DNA of 64,000 nt from assembly GCF_028583425.1 (NCBI RefSeq), contig NC_072801.1:60465766-60529765 (forward strand), given 5' to 3'. The notes below the pieces were generated by a model. That model did not search any database. It saw nothing but the letters and a program-made list of their open reading frames with translations, and was not told the origin of the DNA. Shown here in pieces: positions 53,401 to 61,299 of the stretch; the first letter of the stretch is position 1; the number at the start of each line of letters is the position of its first letter. A program made the translations under genes and the position numbers. This DNA is from Eublepharis macularius (lineage: Eukaryota; Chordata; Lepidosauria; Squamata; Eublepharidae).

Positions 53401-56188
53401 CTGGGGTAGAAATGCAAAGTTAGCTGTGCTCCAACTGACGATCTTTATGATCTTACATATATGTCTAAGATAAACCCCACGATCATCATATGGGTAAATG
53501 TTGTGGTGGGTGCCTCTCCTCCTTGTCCTCTTCTTTTGCATTTCTTCTTCTTTCTTCTTCCTTTGCCTTTCTTCTTCTTTGCTGTCAAAATGGCAACCCT
53601 GTATGGTTCTCAATGCAAGTTTTGCCATTGCATATCTCTGCATAGAAACCCTGGTTTTCCTTGGGGCTCCCATCCAAGTGTTAACCAGGGCTAAACCAAA
53701 TATAATGCCAATCCTACTATCAAGGGATTATACAACCCAGCCTCCTCAGGGAGGGAGGGAGAGAGCAGGCTTCCTTCAGCCAGCCTCACCTATCCTTATC
53801 CATGGCTGGGGGCGGGGCTTGTGGGCCAGACAGTCTGTTTCACTCCCCTCCATGTAGGACACCATTGGCAGTCACCTACTGCCTACTAGGATGGACTGCC
53901 CCTGATTCTAATAAATAAATATTGTCATGGAAGTTCATCTGTGTCAAAAATGGATTCCGGCACAAATTTCAAGGGGTACTAAGCAAGGATGCCCCTTGTC
54001 TCCAGCTTTATTTGCATTCGCAATTGAACCCTTAACAATAATGATCAGAGAAAATGACAGTATCGCAGGTATTAAAATTAGGGCAGAAGATTACAAAGTT
54101 AGTCTCTTTGTGGACGATATGATTCTGTACATCACGGACCCTCATAGTTCATTACATCACTTGCAAAAAGTTTTAACAGAATTTGGCTCGATCTCATGTC
54201 TATAAATCAATCCTTTAAAATCTTGGATTTTGCCTCTTAATGTCACAAAGCAAAAACTGGAAGAAATCAAACATTATTTTCACTTTCAGTGGTCAGATAA
54301 AGACTTACCCTATTTAGGGATTACAATCCCAATGGATAATAAAAACACTACAAACAAATCATTTGAAATTAATGTCACAAATCAAGAACTCTATAAACAA
54401 TTGGAATAAGCTTAAATCTCACGTGGTTTGACCGATTCCATTTGATTGTCATTTATTCTACCTAAATTGATATTTATTTTCAGAGCCATCCCTATCACAG
54501 TCCCTAAGAATTTACTCAAACAATGGCAAAACATGTTAAATGCTTTTCTGCGGCACAACAAAAAACCCAGAATCGCGTTTAAAATTTTAAAATTAAAGAG
54601 ATCTCATGGCGGGTTCAATTACCCTGATATAACATTCTATCACACAGCGATACGGCTTTTGAATTTTCTCCAATTACAACTAATGACAGCAGATTGGATT
54701 GTAATACTGCAATTGATGACAACCAGATACAGCATACTGGAATTAAGCTGGACTACACCCAGCTCTAGGCCTCCTGAAATAAAAAACCTTATGATCCTAG
54801 ATGCAATACTGACTGTATGGGATCAATATAAGAATAAACTTGTACCAACTATATCTGGATTTCCCCCTTTTGTCTCCCAGCAATGGCTATCTCCTGAATT
54901 AAAACAACAATTCAATAAAAATTGTGAAAACTCTGAACACATCAGAATAAAAGATTTAGTGTCAGACAAAGGGCTACTTAAGAAGGCAGACATAGAACAG
55001 AAAGTACAAAAATTGATACCTCGGTTTATGTATCTACAAATCCAAACCATAATCCAACAACTAAATGTAAAAAAATTAATGCAACTATCCAAAACAGAAT
55101 TTGAAAACCTGATGGATACTACCAAATTTACTAGGAAGGGTATGATAGCTAAGATAAACAAAATCCTTTTATCAAGCAACAAAGCTGAAGAATTTAGCTA
55201 TCAGACAAAATGGCAAGTAGATTGCAATAAAGAAATGTCATTAGATGACTGGAAAAGAATACATTTTAAAGCACATATAATTCTAGAGCAATAGTTACTA
55301 AGCTTCAAACCTACAAAATCTTAAATAGGTAGCACTTAACGCCAAAGGAAATATCATTAATATCCTCATCCGTGTCAGCATTGTGTTGGAAAGGCTGTAA
55401 AGTTGAAGGCACATACGCGCATTGCTGGTGGAAATGTCCACAGATCGAAAAATTCTGGAAAGACCTCTATTAAAGATATTACCGGATACAACGTTCCTAT
55501 GCTACCAGAAATTCTCTTTCTAAATCTATGGGAAAATACTTCAATCCCCTTGATTTGAAGAGACCTTATTAACACACTCTTAATTGCGGCTAAAAGTGCA
55601 ATCGCAACCAAATGGAAAAATAAATTGGTACCAACATTAGATCTCTGGATGACGAAAATCTGGAATCATTTAATTATGGAAAAAATCAATGACCGGCTCT
55701 TTCAGCTGGATCGCTATCCTCAGGACACAGGCTTCGGGGAGAAATGGCTCCCATTTTATGAATATATTGAGAACAATAGCTTATATCCTACCTCCACCCA
55801 TTTTTACTCATTACTGTTTTAATTACTGGAATTAAGGAATTGTTATGTTGCTGTTATTGTTACAGAAATTAAGAAACCATTCTGTAAACTTTTCTTTCTA
55901 CTTGAGACTGCTTATCTATGGTATTTTGTATTTAACTGTTTTATTGTTATTATATTTCTCTGATAATTAAAAAAATGGATTCCGGCACAAAGAGCAAGGA
56001 GTAGTGGTCTCATTTTACTCTTTGGTCAAGTGACTCTCCCCTCGCTTACTTTTACAGGCACTTCATTGCTGGAAGGACAGACATCACCGGAGAACATCGC
56101 CCGTCTTGCAGTAGCTGGCTTTGTCTTGCTTGCCTTGGGGCTGATTGTGGCCGAGGCAGTGTGCAGCTGGAGGAGGGGGCAACTTTAA
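35390..56188 (+). CDS. Receptor gene B: LRC-type 3-Ig-domain receptor with Arg transmembrane segment
   Basis: Predicted activating-type leukocyte receptor. Exons: 35390-35420, 35549-35584 (36 bp), Ig1 39393-39689, Ig2 48191-48481, Ig3 51902-52192, TM and tail 56058-56188. All joins are phase 1 with GT/AG ends, totalling 1077 nt or 358 residues. Leader 1-22 (MRAPFSLLFVG...), Ig1 about 23-121, Ig2 122-218, Ig3 219-315. Arg331 opens the span (ENIARLAVAGFVLLALG), as in FCAR and GPVI where this Arg binds the FcR-gamma chain. The tail is short (SWRRGQL) with no signalling motif, as expected if it signals through an adaptor. Introns hold a full-length L1, several MITEs, an L2-like LINE and a second L1-clade LINE fragment. 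A decayed copy of gene A's TM exon lies at 53459. Not assignable one-to-one to a mammalian gene. Adaptor pairing and expression are inferred. Confidence 0.8.
35549..35584 (+). CDS. Gene B exon 2: 36-bp leader exon
   Basis: Between CTTTCCAG and GTAATACA. Encodes WWTAEQRWMVR, phase 1/1. Identical in protein to gene A. Confidence 0.85.
35838..36072. repeat. Repeat H copy (right arm)
   Basis: Ends GGAGCTGGCAACCCTACC. Counterpart of 18908-19140. Confidence 0.65.
36482..36690. repeat. Repeat J copy (right arm), with ETS palindrome
   Basis: Contains ACATCACTTCCTGGAAGTGA at 36641-36660. Its continuation after the L2-like insertion is at about 37800-37880. Confidence 0.6.
36695..37800 (+). mobile_element. 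L2-like LINE, 5'-truncated, right-arm-specific
   Basis: Reads RPLTQLVRRFGLGCHQYADD then TQLFLLMDG, ATVTSRLDYCNSLYAGLPLG, LVQNAVARVLTGIPYQSH, LHQLHWLPV and, after one frameshift near 37335, GLGPAYLRDRLSLYVPRR. These are the RT YADD block and C-terminal part of L2/CR1-like LINEs. The 3' end reads GGGGATGGGCGGTATATAA followed by AATAAA repeats. The left arm is uninterrupted here (18245-18300), so insertion followed the inverted duplication. Confidence 0.85.
37958..38200. repeat. Repeat H copy (right arm)
   Basis: Starts GGTTGCCAACTCTAGACTGG. Counterpart of 17905-18125. Confidence 0.6.
38201..39186. other. Gene B intron 2, distal part
   Basis: Non-coding, homologous to the inverted 15697-17830 with the left-arm-specific family D MITE region missing. 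Ordinary divergence until 39187. Confidence 0.6.
39393..39689 (+). CDS. Gene B exon 3: Ig domain 1
   Basis: Acceptor CTTATCCAG, donor GTGAGAATT, 297 bp, phase 1/1. Protein identical to gene A Ig1 (VRVHCGEADHPGANFSLLK, YQCLYCFRAGSEPMCSDK). One silent base difference at 39526. Confidence 0.92.
39690..40437. other. Gene B intron 3, proximal part
   Basis: Identical to the left arm up to 39919, then clearly diverged (substitutions and small indels). Non-coding. Confidence 0.6.
40450..41110. mobile_element. MITE family A, copy 2, nested in family B
   Basis: GGCCGTCGTCACATGGGC to GCCCGTGTGACAACGGCC, flanked by CAG (40447-40449, 41111-41113). Closely similar to 23542-24188 through its whole length. 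Confidence 0.85.
42134..42928 (+). CDS. L1 ORF1 protein (RNA-binding chaperone)
   Basis: 264 residues from MSKKEWQSAIENLDKN. Residues about 10-100 are charged and heptad-like (coiled coil for trimer formation). The rest fits the L1 RRM (YMEKQLRFRGLPEVEGKSAQ, then VLDR-type C-terminal domain, e.g. LPRSVLLDRKKYKVL). The frame also extends upstream to 42041 without an ATG, so the ATG at 42134 is chosen. ORF1 proteins coat L1 RNA in the cytoplasmic RNP. The stop overlaps the ORF2 start by 4 bp (ATGA). Confidence 0.9.
   Translation: MSKKEWQSAIENLDKNLDKKLLDMIKELKDTKLELIKEVKEVTQTVKSELSEVKKGMETIRSELQGTQQRVKTVEDAMENLADTQQTEMRLVKGRMSVAETKYMEKQLRFRGLPEVEGKSAQEQMTEVLAEYLGKEEEEVVAILDVAYRVNSRIATQRKLPRDVIVQFTTRNMKERIVTKQFQDPLEIDGKTIIIMKELPRSVLLDRKKYKVLIQTLKDMKIRYRWELPEGVSFEFGGAKKRIRSEREMERFIKDNEKDLPSRL
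42925..46698 (+). CDS. L1 ORF2 protein (endonuclease and reverse transcriptase)
   Basis: 1257 residues without a break. The N-terminal APE-type endonuclease shows SWNVNGLNS, LQETHI, GLYAPN, AGDFNG, SRIDMIW and GSDHNP, the full catalytic set. The central RT shows GKAPGPDGLTAKFY, RPISLLNNDYKIFAKILAER, VDAEKAFDNLNWDF, GTRQGCPLSPLLF and the active site FADDIML. The C-terminal Cys/His knuckle is CWKCKKHEG then HMWWSC. The start repeats ATGAATATGAATATGAATATGG, so the exact initiating Met is uncertain among four. The protein nicks target DNA and primes reverse transcription there. Confidence 0.95.
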   Translation: MNMNMNMECKVLSWNVNGLNSPNKRKNIFHWLLKQKCDIVCLQETHIRKQDVKYLKSGKLGKEFAAASNKKKRGVVLYIKEELQPKLVMRDVEARFVAVECIWNLKRVLVVGLYAPNGAKESFFEDLRKHLDDLTYDQIILAGDFNGVTDLELDKKTTTAQKKRGLLPKLFFDLIQQETLEDVWRREYPKSRQFTFYSARHFTLSRIDMIWASKDLALWTKEVEIMPMVGSDHNPIMWKFGKRRKRKAWRINEDLLQERENMEILRRETKFFIQCNVNKEVPTNKVWDAYKAVVRGILMDLNGRARKKKEEKRQEIEEKIKAKEIQLKKRPGKKKVYQEIKILQEQLTAMSNKELEWNLKRLNQKVFEGANKPGKYLAWQLKKKREKKIINKICEDNKTYLEQTTISRAFYKFYAKLYNKKEVNKESIALYLEKTKLPEISEAWRNKLNSEVTDEEISKAIQSANLGKAPGPDGLTAKFYKTMANELAPFLKEVMNGVLRDQRIPDTWSEANISLIPKEGQDLTNVKNYRPISLLNNDYKIFAKILAERLKGWLSEVIEEEQAGFLPDRQIRDNLRTVINAIEYYDKRCDKEVGFFFVDAEKAFDNLNWDFMFATMEKLQLGERFIRAIKEIYRDQTAAIVVNDELTKKLTISKGTRQGCPLSPLLFILVLEILMIQIRQDEEIRGIKIKDYSYKVRAFADDIMLIVEDPLENMPRVIDKIKEFGDLAGFFINKKKSKILCKNMTKQKQQLLMETTDCEVTSKVKYLGVELTAKNIDLFKNNYEKLWTQIERDLIKWNRLNLSWLGRIAAVKMNVLPRVMFLLQTIPIIRDSKQFEKWQRKISDFVWAGKKPRVKVKVLQDAKERGGMQLPNLRLYHDAICLVWLKEWMTLKNKKLLALEGYKKIFGWHAYLWHDKVKVNSMFLHHFVRRSLYIIWKKYRIYLQEGTPLWVVPYEVIDPRAVDNKQQCLTYKEITKTEASKLRIKTQEELSPNYDWFQYRQIRDLYNSDSVKGGIRIENSELEQTLLKEDKKRISKVYQVLLKWYTEDEIVKIQMVKWAINFNKEITMEAWEYLWKTTMKTTTCTNIKENIYKMIYRWYMTPKKIALGNLNTSNKCWKCKKHEGSLYHMWWSCEVARQYWGEIIREMSEILQFQINKNPELLLLNLGMEGIPAQYRTLIFYMTAAARLLYAQKWKVQEVPTIEDWIYKLLYMAEMDKMTRKLRDLDSGQFNTDWEKLKQYLEKKWEVGGKLWQFENY
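46699..47369 (+). other. L1 3' UTR and tail
   Basis: AT-rich non-coding sequence with a TATA-repeat patch near 46782, a G-rich patch near 47265-47285 (common in L1 3' UTRs), then AATAAAAAATTTTTC and a short A tract. Confidence 0.85.
48191..48481 (+). CDS. Gene B exon 4: Ig domain 2
   Basis: Acceptor AACCCTTAG, donor GTAAGGCAG, 291 bp, phase 1/1. Cys in NVTLECQS and SYICQYHH. Motif WSEPSDPVELIL. Seven residues differ from gene A (including SR for GQ and KTG for NTT). Confidence 0.92.
48647..49537 (+). mobile_element. MITE family D, copy 3 (right-arm-specific)
   Basis: GGCCAAATCCACATTCACCC to GTAATGTGGATTTGCCC, 891 bp, flanked by AAT (48644-48646, 49538-49540). The uninterrupted left-arm site is near 12680 (AGAAAATGCCTAAGG in reverse). 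Confidence 0.85.
49826..50045. mobile_element. Imperfect palindromic MITE, family F (right arm)
   Basis: Counterpart of 11168-11375, with GGAAGTAACTAATTAAGCAC and TTAAGTAGCTACTTCCTG arms and a G-run in the centre. Confidence 0.6.
50461..50895. repeat. Repeat J copy (right arm)
   Basis: Contains CACTTCCAGGCATACAGGAAGTG at 50705-50727, shown here as paired ETS-like half sites. Counterpart of 10270-10745. Confidence 0.55.
51000..51901. other. Gene B intron 4, distal part
   Basis: Non-coding, homologous to 9336-10260 inverted. Includes the hAT-like dispersed repeat at 51165-51290. Confidence 0.5.
51902..52192 (+). CDS. Gene B exon 5: Ig domain 3
   Basis: Acceptor TTAAATCTAG, donor GTAAGAAGCC, 291 bp, phase 1/1. 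Cys in NVTIECKG and YYTCQYYH, end motif SSEPSDPVQVIV. About 15 residues differ from gene A. Lys-rich LKALKVKKPKGD in A is LEALQVMKPEGD here, and A's extra Cys and NYT sequon are absent. Confidence 0.92.
52193..53458. other. Gene B intron 5, proximal part
   Basis: Non-coding and homologous to 7726-9044 inverted. Lacks the left-arm repeat H insertion. Contains an L2-like tail at 53010-53042. Confidence 0.6.
53459..53590 (+). pseudogene. Decayed copy of the uncharged-TM exon in gene B
   Basis: Aligns with gene A exon 6 (MSKINPTIIIWVNVVVG against MSKKTTMTIIWASVAGG). The acceptor AG is AT at 53457-53458 and the membrane span is broken up by TTCTTC-type expansion with Pro and His residues. The exon cannot be spliced in by the usual rule, so gene B must use the exon at 56058. 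Confidence 0.8.
53967..55970 (+). mobile_element. 5'-truncated L1-clade LINE fragment
   Basis: Flanked by an exact 21-bp duplication (53946-53966, 55971-55991). Starts inside the RT: GTKQGCPLSPALFAFAIEP, FVDDMILYITDP, then after frameshifts near 54200-54440 LPKLIFIFRAIPITVPKN, and a Cys/His knuckle CWWKCPQIEKFWKDLY near 55420. Several frameshifts; dead. A different lineage from the intact L1 (resembles the Tx1-like branch). The right duplication ends only 66 bp before the Arg-TM exon. Confidence 0.85.
56058..56188 (+). CDS. Gene B exon 6: Arg-type transmembrane exon and tail
   Basis: Acceptor TACTTTTACAG, phase 1, 131 nt to TAA. Reads GTSLLEGQTSPENIARLAVA, then GFVLLALGLIVAEAVCSW and RRGQL. 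NxxRxAVAG with a downstream acidic residue before CSW closely resembles the FCAR/GPVI/NKp46 TM pattern. No homologue was found in the left arm. Confidence 0.85.
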
Positions 56189-57090
56189 GTCACTCTGGCT
56201 GGCCTTGGTCCATCACCCCAAATCCTGCCTGCCTTCCAGACAATGCAAATGGAGTTTCCAGAATGAGCTTCTTCTGCCTGAAAGAGCCAGTTCTTCTCTG
56301 TTCATTCATTCCAGCCCCCACTGTTATTCCATGGTAGCATCAAGGAATGTTTGGATGGACAGAAATGGCCTCCTTCTGTGCAGATGGGCTACCAATTCTT
56401 GCAGTTCGTCACATGGAAGGATCTTGACCAATCAAAGTTGTCCCAGTTGTTCCTGTTGGCCAAATTGCCTTCTTCTGAAACCGGATGTGACCTCTAATCT
56501 CTTCTCGTCCTTCATCTTGTCGTGCCCTGAATGTGAGTGTGCCAGACCGGGACTTGCTGGAGCTCCCATGAGGAACCGATCCTACACAAAGATCTTTGGA
56601 CTAGCTCCCAAATGTCACCTATCACCTTGGGTTGTGCTGGTTCTCTCCCAGACACCATGGTATCAGATTGTTAGGGCATCGATATCAATTTTTTCCCCAG
56701 TTTTTTTTATTAAGCTTTATAACATACAACAAATAGAAATCAACAATGGACATCAACTGTAACACAACAATAGTTTACGAGTTTTGAAGAATATGAACAT
56801 TACAATAACTTTAAAACAAAGCATACATAATACTACCAAATATCAGAAAACTGAGTCAACGTCTGAGCAATTCTTATTTTTGGATGTAAATCATGCATGT
56901 CTATAAATTCAAGAAAAGGGAACCATATCAGCATCAAATTTAAACGACAGTTCACCAGCACTGACACTAACAAAGGCAACAGCGAAACCCCCACTTGGTT
57001 GCTGTGCAGGAATATCCCATCCTATGAAACGCATCTTCAGTAAGAAAGTCTGTTCTGTAATTCAGGTTGGAAAAGAGTTTCAGGCGGATA
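56189..57090 (+). other. Gene B 3' UTR and flank
   Basis: Paralogous to 29996-30680. The ancestral AATAAA (30532) is AACAAA here near 56966. A minus-strand retroelement tail (poly-T at 56701, to about 56925) interrupts the UTR. The next AATAAA on the plus strand is at about 57393. Confidence 0.6.
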
Positions 57091-57094
57091 GCTG

Positions 57095-57265
57095 AGTTAG
57101 TCTGTAGTAGCATGAAAAAAAATTCTTGCCCAATAACAAAATCTTCCAATGTATTGAGTAAAAAGCTTGCTTCGTCAGACTTTTTTTTAATCTGATGAAA
57201 TGAGCTTTGACTCATGAAGGCCCATAACCTGGAAATGTTTATTGGTCATTAATGTGCTATTGGAC
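57095..57265 (+). repeat. Penelope-like 3' tail fragment
   Basis: Counterpart of 31081-31250, with AATCTGATGAAATGAGCTTTG and TGACTCATGAAGGCCC. Confidence 0.55.
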
Positions 57266-57269
57266 TCAC

Positions 57270-59060
57270 ATTTTGTTCAACTGGGAAAGGCGGCAAGAAC
57301 TCTGGTGATGCCGGCAACCCCAGACTACGCAAAGTGGGTAAAAAGACACGGGGAGGGGAGCATTGAAACTATTTTTTTTTCCAGAAAATGAAATAAACAT
57401 GAATTTGAGAGGTTTCAATAAATACTGGGTGTATCTAACTATTATAAAGCAGTTTTCAGTCCACAGATGCTGAACATACCAGGACTGTAAATGTGCACAA
57501 ACCTTTACAAAATGCATTCACAAATTGCAAGCCCTGCCCTTGAAACTCCACCCCTTTTTACATTCAAAGCCAGATCAAAAATATTCTGAGCTTATGCATT
57601 CTCATGCTGCTTTCCTCACTCCTGTCCCTCATATTTTAAATGCTTAAAAAAGTTTAAGAGAGGGTTTTTAATCCAGCTTCCGGAAGGGGAGTTACTGGTT
57701 TCTCTTTCTAGTATTGCCCTGCCCATTTTGACTGCCAGCTCAATATTCATTGGGTCTAGATCTCTAACACTTTGACATGGATGTCCCCAACTGTTTGCCC
57801 AAACGCATTAGCAATGGGTGATGGTGGCCACAGTTTACTAAAGTGTACTTGATTGTCTTGATCTTGCTGCTTTACGGACCTGCGGAAGCTGCATGGCTGG
57901 TTTCTAATACTTTGTAAACCGCTCTGAATGGATGTTAAGTCATCCTGAAAGGCGATATACAAATCGAATGTTGTTGTTGTTGTTATGTTCCATCCTTCCT
58001 CATTTTGCCTCCCTGCCTGACTTCCAAAGCAGAGCATATCTACGTTCACTATTGTGCACTGGATTTTCCCATTTTCTGAGCACCATCTGGGAACTACTGA
58101 CTGATCCAGTCCGTTCTGGACACGCAGAGACAAAAGCGACACACACACTTTACAGTAGCTGATGAATGATGTGTGACTCTGCGGCTTGCCTTGTCCAAGT
58201 AAGCCCGTAAATTTTAAGTGTATGTCAGTAGCAACTATTCCAGCCCCCTGCCTTGCTGAATGCTATATGGAAATATTTCCTGTTCACTTTTAATTGAAAG
58301 CAAATCATCAAGCAGATAAAGTCAGAACTTGACCCAAAAGTGGCAACTAAAACAATGCAAGTTAGAATATCAATTGCATTTTTTTGCAAAGATCTCAGCA
58401 GGCTTTTTGAATTTCACTAGGAAAAGAATGATGCTCGTAAATGACTGCTGCATATGCTTGAAATCCACGCCCCCCCCCCCCTCATACATACATCTCTTTG
58501 GCAGCTATGTCAATCTTTCTGACATAGCCATGAGATAAACCCGGAGGCTACAGAAGACAGTGGCCCTTAAGAACCAGTTTCTATCCAGCAACAAAAGAGA
58601 GTCAGGGCAGGAAGAGGCCGTGTCGTGGCAGGGCTGGATTTTAGCTATGAAGGGAGCTGGATCAAGGTAAGATGCATTACTAGGATGCGAAACAGAACTG
58701 AAGTGAAAACATAAGTATTAACATGACATGTTAAATGATGCAAAAATTTCATAGTAGGTACCTACTTAAAACAGGCAGCATGAGCTATACACAATAGTAT
58801 AGTGCACAGTCCTAAGGCTTTACCCGAGTAGCTTCCTAAAACATTCTGTATGGTACAACCCTATTACCTGCGTGGAAAGGCTCTCTTGAATAATTCAGTT
58901 TTGGATAGGTTGGAGAAGACTAGGAGAGTGGAAGCCTTGATATCCTTATCAGGGAGGGAGGTCTTTCCACAAAGCAGGGACCACAACAGAGAATGTATGT
59001 GTACGGTCAGCTGTTGACCTTGCCCATTTGCAGGATGGCACCTGCAGAAGGCCCTGCGGA
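57270..59060. other. Unassigned sequence between gene B and TTYH1
   Basis: No gene recognised. An L2-like LINE tail with (GTT)n lies at 57900-57985 (GTAAACCGCTCTGAATGG). Segments at 57280-57350 and 58220-58275 are paralogous to 31250-31390. Confidence 0.45.
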
Positions 59061-59388
59061 GGGCCAAGCTACAAGTGACGAATGACGCTTGAACAACAAT
59101 TGAACAAACTCACATGTAGTCCTCCCTGTTCACCATGTGATCAAGTGGAGCGCAAGTGGAGCACAAGTGAACAGGGAGGACTACATGTGAGGGTCGCACT
59201 ACAAGTGACGAATGACACTTGCCTGGCAGGTGAACAGACTCACGTGTATTCCTCCCTGTTCACTTGCCATTCACTTGCGCTCCATTTGATCAAGTGGAGC
59301 GCAAGTGGAGGGCAAGTAAACATGGAGGAATACACGTGAGTCTGTTCACCTGCCAGGCAAGTGTCATTCATCACTTGTAGCTTGGTCC
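59061..59388. mobile_element. Compound family E MITEs
   Basis: One copy starts GGGCCAAGCTACAAGTGACG at 59061. A second starts GGGTCGCACTACAAGTGACG at about 59190 and ends TCACTTGTAGCTTGG. Probably tandem or nested copies. Confidence 0.65.
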
Positions 59389-59399
59389 TCAGATAAGCA

Positions 59400-60160
59400 G
59401 TCCTATTGTGGCAGACCATATACACTGAAAAACACATGGGAGAAGGGATTGCTCCTTATGGAATCACACAGGATATGTCCTCCACAGATAATTCGTCTCC
59501 AGTTTCAACCCTTTGAGTCTGATCCATGAGGACAAGTTTAATGCACATCCCCTAAGACCAACTTCTGCTTCAAAGTGCCTCAACATGAAGACATGGTCCA
59601 CTGTATCAAAGGCTGCAGATAAATCCAATAGGAGTACAAAGTATTAAAGAGGCATGAACTTTGTCTACCTGCAGATGAAGGTCACTAGCAGGGCTGTCTC
59701 TGTCCCATATCCCAGCCTGAAACCAATTCAAGAAGATCTGGAGTTGGTCTGCTACTGCTTTCTCAGTCACTCCACCTAGAAACAGCAGATTAGAGACTGG
59801 GTGATACTTGGCCACATCATGCTTCTCTAGGGATTTTTTTTAAATGGTGGACAAATGAGCACCTCTTTGGGTGACTGAGGGAAGGTCGCCTAAGTTACTT
59901 ATTGTTTTATGATATAAAGGGCTCATTGGTGTGGTCCTTACAAGATTTCAGCAGCCAGGTTGGGTAAGAATCCAGTGCACAAACAGTGGCCTTCACAGAT
60001 CCAAGGATCTTGTCAACATGCATCACAGAAACTGGGTCAAAGTAGTCTATAAGTTGACCAAGTGGTGTATTAGGCAAGAAAGCCACTGATGATGAAAAGG
60101 AAGAAAATAACAATGGTCTTTGCCACAAAACTGTTAATAGCTCGAGAGTCAAACTGGGGT
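59400..60160 (-). mobile_element. L2-like LINE reverse transcriptase fragment
   Basis: Minus-strand reading gives KATVCALDSYPTWLLKSCKD, KYHPVSNLLFLGGVTEKAVA, DQLQIFLNWFQAGIWDRDSP and a remnant of the GVPQGS block. This is the N-terminal half of an L2/CR1-like RT. Diverged, with frameshifts. Confidence 0.7.
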
Positions 60161-60904
60161 TTAGATCATAGAGGACAGCTGCGTTCTTGGAGGAAGGGTG
60201 GGATAAAAAGATAATAAAGAAATGTAGCTAGTTATGGAAGCTGTTTGCAATCAGGTTTCTTATGACAGCCACACACACAAGTGCTATATAGAGCTAGTTT
60301 CTTAAAACAAACAAACAAACATGAGACTTGTAGAATTTTCTTCCTGCAAAATAACAGACAAGCAATATTGCAGGGCTGTGTGCAGGGCACACCCACTGGA
60401 AACATTAATTTAAAAACCCTAAAAGTCTGCCAAGGGACTGAGCCACGTAGAAAGTGTCTCTGGTTTGTAAAGATGTCATAACCAATAGCCAGTAGGTGCC
60501 CAAAATGATCATGTGACCACATTCCAATGTGACATCAGAGTTAGAATGTTGGACCAGGAAGACTGGAGATCAAATCCCTACTGGCCATACCTACCTGATA
60601 GGATAGTTGTGATGACTGGCGGGGGCGGGGGGGGGGGGGAGGCCTGTGGCTCAGTGGTAAAAATGTAAGAACTGATTCCAGGATTAGCAACGTAGGAAGT
60701 CTGCACTTCCCAAATTATCCCACAGCCAGGTCTGGGGCAATGTGATATTCCTTACAACAGAAACTTGACAACTTAGAGGAAATGAATTGGGCAAAAGGAA
60801 TTTAAGCAGGAGAGAGGCCATTGGTGGGTTGTAACATCCCTTTCCCTGCAGAAAATTGTTTCAGAGAATTGCAGACATAGGAGATTGAGGTGGGATGCCT
60901 TCTA
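60161..60904. other. Unassigned sequence upstream of TTYH1
   Basis: No gene recognised. A diverged tRNA-SINE-like patch at 60535-60600 (GTTGGACCAGGAAGACTGG) and a poly-G run near 60625-60640. Confidence 0.4.
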
Positions 60905-61118
60905 AGGTTGCCATCCTTAGGGGGGCGGGGTTGGAGATCTTCTGGAATTACAGCTAATCTCCAGACAACACAGACCGAGACCAATCCCCCTGGAGAAAGT
61001 GGCAGTTTTTATGGTATTATACCACGCTAAGGTCCCACTCCCTCCCCAAACCCCACCCTCCCCAGACTCCACTCCAAAATTTCCTGGAATGTTCCCCAAC
61101 CCAGAGTTGGCAACTCTA
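60905..61118. repeat. Repeat H copy upstream of TTYH1
   Basis: Contains CTCCAGACAACACAGACCGA and ends CAGAGTTGGCAACTCTACC. Confidence 0.6.
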
Positions 61119-61299
61119 CCCCCCATAGTTTAATTCTCGAGTCTAGGATGTTGCTCTCCCGTTTACCTTCATGAAGAACACAGTGCTCGGAAGCAAGTTT
61201 GTAAAGTTGCTTTACCGGTCCCCGCCCAATAAAGAAAGAGATGGTTTTATTTGCTGCGACGGATACACCCACTAGGGGGAGCTGTCAGCCTGACAAGTA

